From positions 1 to 7,710 of the forward strand of contig CALRCI010000028.1 of assembly GCA_943354525.1 (NCBI GenBank): a stretch of DNA of 7,710 bases, in the 5' to 3' direction. Source of the DNA: Candidatus Nomurabacteria bacterium (GTDB lineage Bacteria > Patescibacteriota > Minisyncoccia > Phycocordibacterales > UBA9973). Position numbers and translations under genes: made by a program. Under the pieces are notes generated by a model, which was given only the letters and a program-made list of their open reading frames with translations, was not told the DNA's origin and ran no database searches. This document shows, in pieces, positions 4,501-7,710 of the stretch (within the stretch, counting starts at the first letter, position 1; each line of letters opens with the position of its first letter).

Positions 4501-5967
4501 CTACTTCAAAAACTTCTTATACGTATCAAGCAGGCTGTGTGATTTCAGATATTTATTGATGTGATTGCGGGCAATCGATGTCTTCGTGAATTCAAGCCAT
4601 TTCGCACTCGGATGAGACTTCGACGCGACGGTAATTTCTACGATGTCTCCCGTGCGGAGCCGTGTATCAAGCGCGACGAATTTGCCGTTGACTTTAGCGC
4701 CTTGCGCATGGTCGCCGATTTTCGAATGGACATTGTAGGCGAAATCTATAGCAGACGCGTCTTCGGGCAGATCGATAATGTCTCCTTTCGGCGTGAATGC
4801 GAATACACGATCGCGGAAGAAATCCATCTTCAGACTGTCGAAAAAAGCGTCGTTGTCAGTGATTTTCTTCTGTGTATTGCGAAGCTCCTCGATCCATTCG
4901 TACTGTTTACGCAGATCGAGTTTATCTATCTTGATCTTTTCTTTGTAGGCGAAATGCGCGGCGATACCGTATTCAGCGACGATGTGCATTTCTTCGGTGC
5001 GGATCTGGACTTCCACGATACCCCCAGTTCCCGTCAGTACGGTCGTATGCAGTGATTGATAGCCGTTGCCTTTGGGAACTGCGATGTAGTCTTTGAATCG
5101 TCCCGGCAGCGGCTTCCAGTTGCCATGCACGATGCCGAGCGTGCGATAGCATTCTTCGACATTACTGACGATGACGCGAAGTGCGATGATGTCATGTACA
5201 CGCGTGATGTCCATATCGTATTTCTCGAGTTTTTTCCAGAGGGAATAGAGATGTTTGACGCGGCGATCGACGGCGATAACTTTCACGCCTTCGTCATGGA
5301 GCTTCTTTCCGAGCGTTTTTTCGAATTCTATCAGATGCTTCTCTTCTGCATCTTTGCGTTCGGCAAGCAGTTTCTTCGTCTCAGCATAGGCCTGCGGGTA
5401 GGCGAATGGGAATGCGGCATCTTCGAGCTCGCCTTTGAGCTTACCCATCGACAGGCGATTAGCGAGCGGCGCGTAAATCTCAAGCGTCTCACGCGCGATG
5501 CGCTCCTGTTTGTCAGGACGGACGTATTGGAGCGTTTGTGCGTTGTGTAGGCGGTCGCAGAGCTTGATGATGAGCACACGGAAATCCTCGGCCATTGAGA
5601 TGAAGAATTTGCGGAGATTTTCGACATTGCGCTCGACACCTTTGTATTTGACCGTGCCCAGCTTCGTCACGCTCTTCACTAGACCGGCGATTTCCTTGCC
5701 GAACTCCCGCTCTAAATCTTTTTCGGTGACTGCCGTGTCTTCAATAGTGTCGTGGAGGAGTCCGGCAGCGATCACCGTTGGCGACATGCGCAATTCGGCG
5801 AGATTCTTCGCCGTCTCGTAAACGTGTTTGAAGTACGGCTCGCCGCTTTTTCTGAACTGGCCTTTGTGCGCAGTCTGGGCGAAGTCGTAGGCATGCAAGA
5901 TCAAATCCGTATCCTTCTTCGGAGGATGGGGTAAGGCATTGATGATGTTTTTCGCATCGGTCATCAT
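4501..5967 (-). CDS. rel: bifunctional (p)ppGpp synthetase/hydrolase, short Rel/SpoT type
   Basis: Makes and degrades the stringent-response alarmone (p)ppGpp. The product is 488 aa. The N-terminal HD hydrolase domain has H48 (in YFKHVYE), the HD pair in LLHDTIED (72-73) and DRLHN (138-142). The synthetase domain spans about 230-345 with RRVKHLYSLWKK, HDIIALRVIV, the RFKD tetrad (290-293) and YQSLHTTV. RXKD, rather than EXDD, marks the bifunctional Rel/SpoT class. A TGS domain follows at about 386-446. The protein ends soon after, at a short helical segment (IARNHINKYLKS), so the zinc-finger and ACT domains of usual Rel proteins of about 730 aa are absent. Start: ATG 5967, or the adjacent ATG 5964. 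The 18-codon upstream extension runs toward the terminator hairpin and is not family-like. No Shine-Dalgarno site is visible. Confidence 0.92.
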   Translation of the reverse strand: MMTDAKNIINALPHPPKKDTDLILHAYDFAQTAHKGQFRKSGEPYFKHVYETAKNLAELRMSPTVIAAGLLHDTIEDTAVTEKDLEREFGKEIAGLVKSVTKLGTVKYKGVERNVENLRKFFISMAEDFRVLIIKLCDRLHNAQTLQYVRPDKQERIARETLEIYAPLANRLSMGKLKGELEDAAFPFAYPQAYAETKKLLAERKDAEEKHLIEFEKTLGKKLHDEGVKVIAVDRRVKHLYSLWKKLEKYDMDITRVHDIIALRVIVSNVEECYRTLGIVHGNWKPLPGRFKDYIAVPKGNGYQSLHTTVLTGTGGIVEVQIRTEEMHIVAEYGIAAHFAYKEKIKIDKLDLRKQYEWIEELRNTQKKITDNDAFFDSLKMDFFRDRVFAFTPKGDIIDLPEDASAIDFAYNVHSKIGDHAQGAKVNGKFVALDTRLRTGDIVEITVASKSHPSAKWLEFTKTSIARNHINKYLKSHSLLDTYKKFLK

Positions 5968-6001
5968 ATAGCAAACAGTATGTACCAAATGACATTCAAA
6001 A

Positions 6002-6069
6002 GCAAAAAATAAAATAGCCACAGGATTGCATGCTTCGCTGACTAATCCTGTGGCTATTTTATTTTTTGC
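6002..6069 (-). terminator. very strong topA terminator (26-bp perfect stem)
   Basis: Positions 6002-6027 and 6044-6069 are exact inverted copies of 26 bases around a 16-nt loop. On the minus strand the stem has an outer A/T-rich half and an inner AGCCACAGGATT half; its 3' arm ends TAAAATAGCCACAGG-side first and finishes in an A/T-rich tract. The 5' arm on the minus strand covers the last codons and the TAA stop (6061-6059) of topA. It separates topA from rel, so rel needs its own promoter. Confidence 0.75.
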
Positions 6070-7710
6070 CTAGTTTGTCTGGTCTGTGGTTGAAACATTT
6101 ATTGTTACTACATCTTTCTGGAATGGTTTTGGTCCCTTCCATCATGAGTGCACCGCACATGTCGCAGATGCGACCGGTCGGTTTCGCCTTAATGGCATTT
6201 TTACAATCAGGATAGTTCGAACAGGAGTAGAAGATGCCGAAACGTCCGCGGCGCTCCATCATTTCTCCTTTTTTGCACACCGGACACTCGACGCCAGTCA
6301 TTTTCTTTTTCTTTTCTTCTTCATCTTCTTTGATGAATTTACATTTTGGATACCGTGAGCAGGAGACGAACATGCCGAATTTGCCTTCACGGACGACGAG
6401 TTTGCCGCCGCCGGATTTGCCTTTCTTCTCACCACAGAGCGGACAGAGTTCTCCGGTTTCTTTCGGTCCGGCCATTTCCGTGCCGTCGATTTTGCGTGCG
6501 CCGACGCACTCGGGATAATTCGCACACGAATAGAACTTGCCATTGCGTGCGAGCTTTACGATCATTTTTCCGCCGCACTTCGGACAGAGCATTCCTTCCG
6601 GCGCTTCGCCCATATTTGTCGCCTTGGCGACTTTGTCCTTTGCCTTCACTTCTTTCAGAAATGGTCCGTAGAAATCTCGGAGCGTCTTCACGTATTCGCG
6701 CGTGCCGCCGGCGATGTCGTCGAGTTCGTCTTCCATCTCTGCGGTGAATGTATCGCTGATGTATGTCGGGAAATGTTCTTCTAGGAAACTGGAAACCACG
6801 TCGCCTGTGTCAGTCGGGAATAGTGTGCGACCTTCTTTCGTCACATAGCCGCGCTCTTCTATAGTACGCATGATAGATGCATACGTACTCGGTCGACCGA
6901 TGCCGCGCGCTTCGAGTTCTTTGACGAGACCGGCTTCAGAGTAGCGAGATGGCGGCTGAGTTTCTTTTGCCGTACTTTCGAGATCGATGAGTTTGAGCGA
7001 TTCGCCGTCAGCCACTTTTGGAAGCTCGACGTCTTCGCCGCGCGCATCGGTGTCACATGCCAGCCAGCCAGGGAAAAGCACACGCGAACCGGTTGCCGTG
7101 AAATCAGGGAGATCATCGTGTCCGACGACGCTGGCCGAGACGCGAGTCTTCATGAGTTTCGCATCAGTCATTTGTGAGGCAATTGCGCGCTCCCAAATGA
7201 GTTTGTAGAGACGCTTCTGTTCTTCCGTCACGCCATGTGTCAGTTCATCGACATGAGTCGGACGGATTGCTTCGTGAGCTTCTTGGGCATTCTTGCTCTT
7301 CGTCTTGTAGACATGCGCTTCGGCGTATTCCTTACCGTACTTTTTCGTCACGACAGCGAGAATCGCTTCTTGGGCGACTTTGGAAACATTCGTACTGTCG
7401 GTACGCATGTACGTAATGTGTCCCGCTTCGTAGAGTTTTTGTGCGATCTGCATCGTACGTGACGGCGAGAATCCGAGACGCGTGCTTGCGACTTGCTGGA
7501 GTGTCGATGTCGTAAACGGCGCGCGGGCAGTACGCTTTTGTTCTGATTCTTTGACCTCTTTTACTTTCCAAGGATTTTTCTTACCCACATCGAGAATATG
7601 CGCGACGACTTTTTCATCGCGTGGTTCCTCCATACAGGTCAGTTTGAGCTGGATTTTTTTATTTGTTTCAAATAATCCGTCAAGCACCCAATATTGCTCC
7701 GGTACGAATG
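6059..7710 (-). CDS. topA: DNA topoisomerase I, C-terminal part (cut by window edge)
   Basis: A type IA topoisomerase that relaxes negative supercoils through a 5'-phosphotyrosine intermediate. About 549 residues are visible. The frame is still open at the right edge, where it reads FVPEQYW, a conserved TopA segment, so the Toprim domain and the start lie outside. The apparent GTG start at 7687 is internal. Counting from that GTG, AGHITYMRTDSTN (88-100) carries the catalytic tyrosine (Y93), and SRYSEAGLVKELEARGIGRPSTYA (247-270) is the family motif near the DNA gate. Four C4 zinc ribbons follow: C368/371/388/394, C415/418/443/449, C468/471/489/495 and C508/511/526/531. The last has shorter spacing and a different form. 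A Lys/Glu-rich linker separates the second and third. The protein ends PDKLGKK, with the stop inside the terminator stem. Confidence 0.95.
   Translation of the reverse strand, partial: FVPEQYWVLDGLFETNKKIQLKLTCMEEPRDEKVVAHILDVGKKNPWKVKEVKESEQKRTARAPFTTSTLQQVASTRLGFSPSRTMQIAQKLYEAGHITYMRTDSTNVSKVAQEAILAVVTKKYGKEYAEAHVYKTKSKNAQEAHEAIRPTHVDELTHGVTEEQKRLYKLIWERAIASQMTDAKLMKTRVSASVVGHDDLPDFTATGSRVLFPGWLACDTDARGEDVELPKVADGESLKLIDLESTAKETQPPSRYSEAGLVKELEARGIGRPSTYASIMRTIEERGYVTKEGRTLFPTDTGDVVSSFLEEHFPTYISDTFTAEMEDELDDIAGGTREYVKTLRDFYGPFLKEVKAKDKVAKATNMGEAPEGMLCPKCGGKMIVKLARNGKFYSCANYPECVGARKIDGTEMAGPKETGELCPLCGEKKGKSGGGKLVVREGKFGMFVSCSRYPKCKFIKEDEEEKKKKMTGVECPVCKKGEMMERRGRFGIFYSCSNYPDCKNAIKAKPTGRICDMCGALMMEGTKTIPERCSNNKCFNHRPDKLGKK

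Noticed and set aside
4561..5550. Two 164-codon plus-strand frames opposite rel
   Set aside because: Antisense shadows of rel, with no recognisable domain.
5965..5973. TGC-TATATG on the minus strand as a rel promoter
   Set aside because: It overlaps the start codon itself, so transcription would begin inside the gene with no later suitable start codon nearby.
5968..6021. 18-codon N-terminal extension of rel
   Set aside because: It begins inside the topA terminator stem and is not Rel-like; the ATG pair at 5967/5964 fits better.
1..7710. CRISPR array, transposon ends, phage or secretion genes
   Set aside because: No regularly spaced repeats, no transposase or integrase reading, and no long terminal inverted repeats were found beyond the terminator hairpins.

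Overview
The window reads as a gene-dense, ordinary bacterial chromosome segment, most likely from a small-genome lineage such as Patescibacteria/CPR (for example a Parcubacteria-type genome). This placement is inference. It rests on a Cys-free 51-aa L33, a short Rel protein without the usual C-terminal regulatory domains, a TopA with four C4 zinc ribbons, four intact tRNA genes without encoded CCA, almost no Shine-Dalgarno sequences before starts, and extended -10 promoters placed directly against start codons. No CRISPR array, transposase, phage gene or secretion gene is visible.

Layout, left to right. Positions 1-1823 are on the + strand: alanine racemase (alr), tRNA-Pro(TGG), a 198-base structured spacer carrying a second copy of the tRNA-Pro 3' end, ribosomal protein L33 (rpmG), a perfect 32-bp palindrome, and tRNA-Trp(CCA). 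Positions 1832-3441 form a compact minus-strand unit, in transcription order: LAGLIDADG homing endonuclease, tRNA-Leu(CAA), tRNA-Leu(CAG), miaA. Gaps inside it are 2 nt (HEG to tRNA), 20 nt, and 2 nt (tRNA to miaA). A 40-bp divergent promoter region separates it from parB on the + strand (3482-4456). parB converges on a bifunctional Rel/SpoT-type (p)ppGpp synthetase/hydrolase on the minus strand (4501-5967), with a hairpin between them. After a very strong 26-bp-stem terminator comes the 3' part of DNA topoisomerase I (topA, minus strand), which runs off the right edge.

Functions: most genes are housekeeping. They cover D-alanine supply for peptidoglycan, translation (L33, four tRNAs, the tRNA modification enzyme MiaA), chromosome segregation (ParB), the stringent response (Rel) and DNA supercoiling (TopA). 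MiaA has a meaningful context: two nearby tRNAs, tRNA-Leu(CAA) and tRNA-Trp(CCA), carry the A36-A37-A38 signature of its substrates.

The least ordinary parts are three. The first is the tRNA-derived, foldable spacer at about 1339-1492, with a 19-bp exact direct repeat of the tRNA-Pro 3' end whose second copy carries CCA. The second is the homing endonuclease inserted as the promoter-proximal member of a tRNA-miaA transcription unit. The third is an apparent leaderless-promoter geometry shared by rpmG and parB. I did not find a convincing new multi-gene system.
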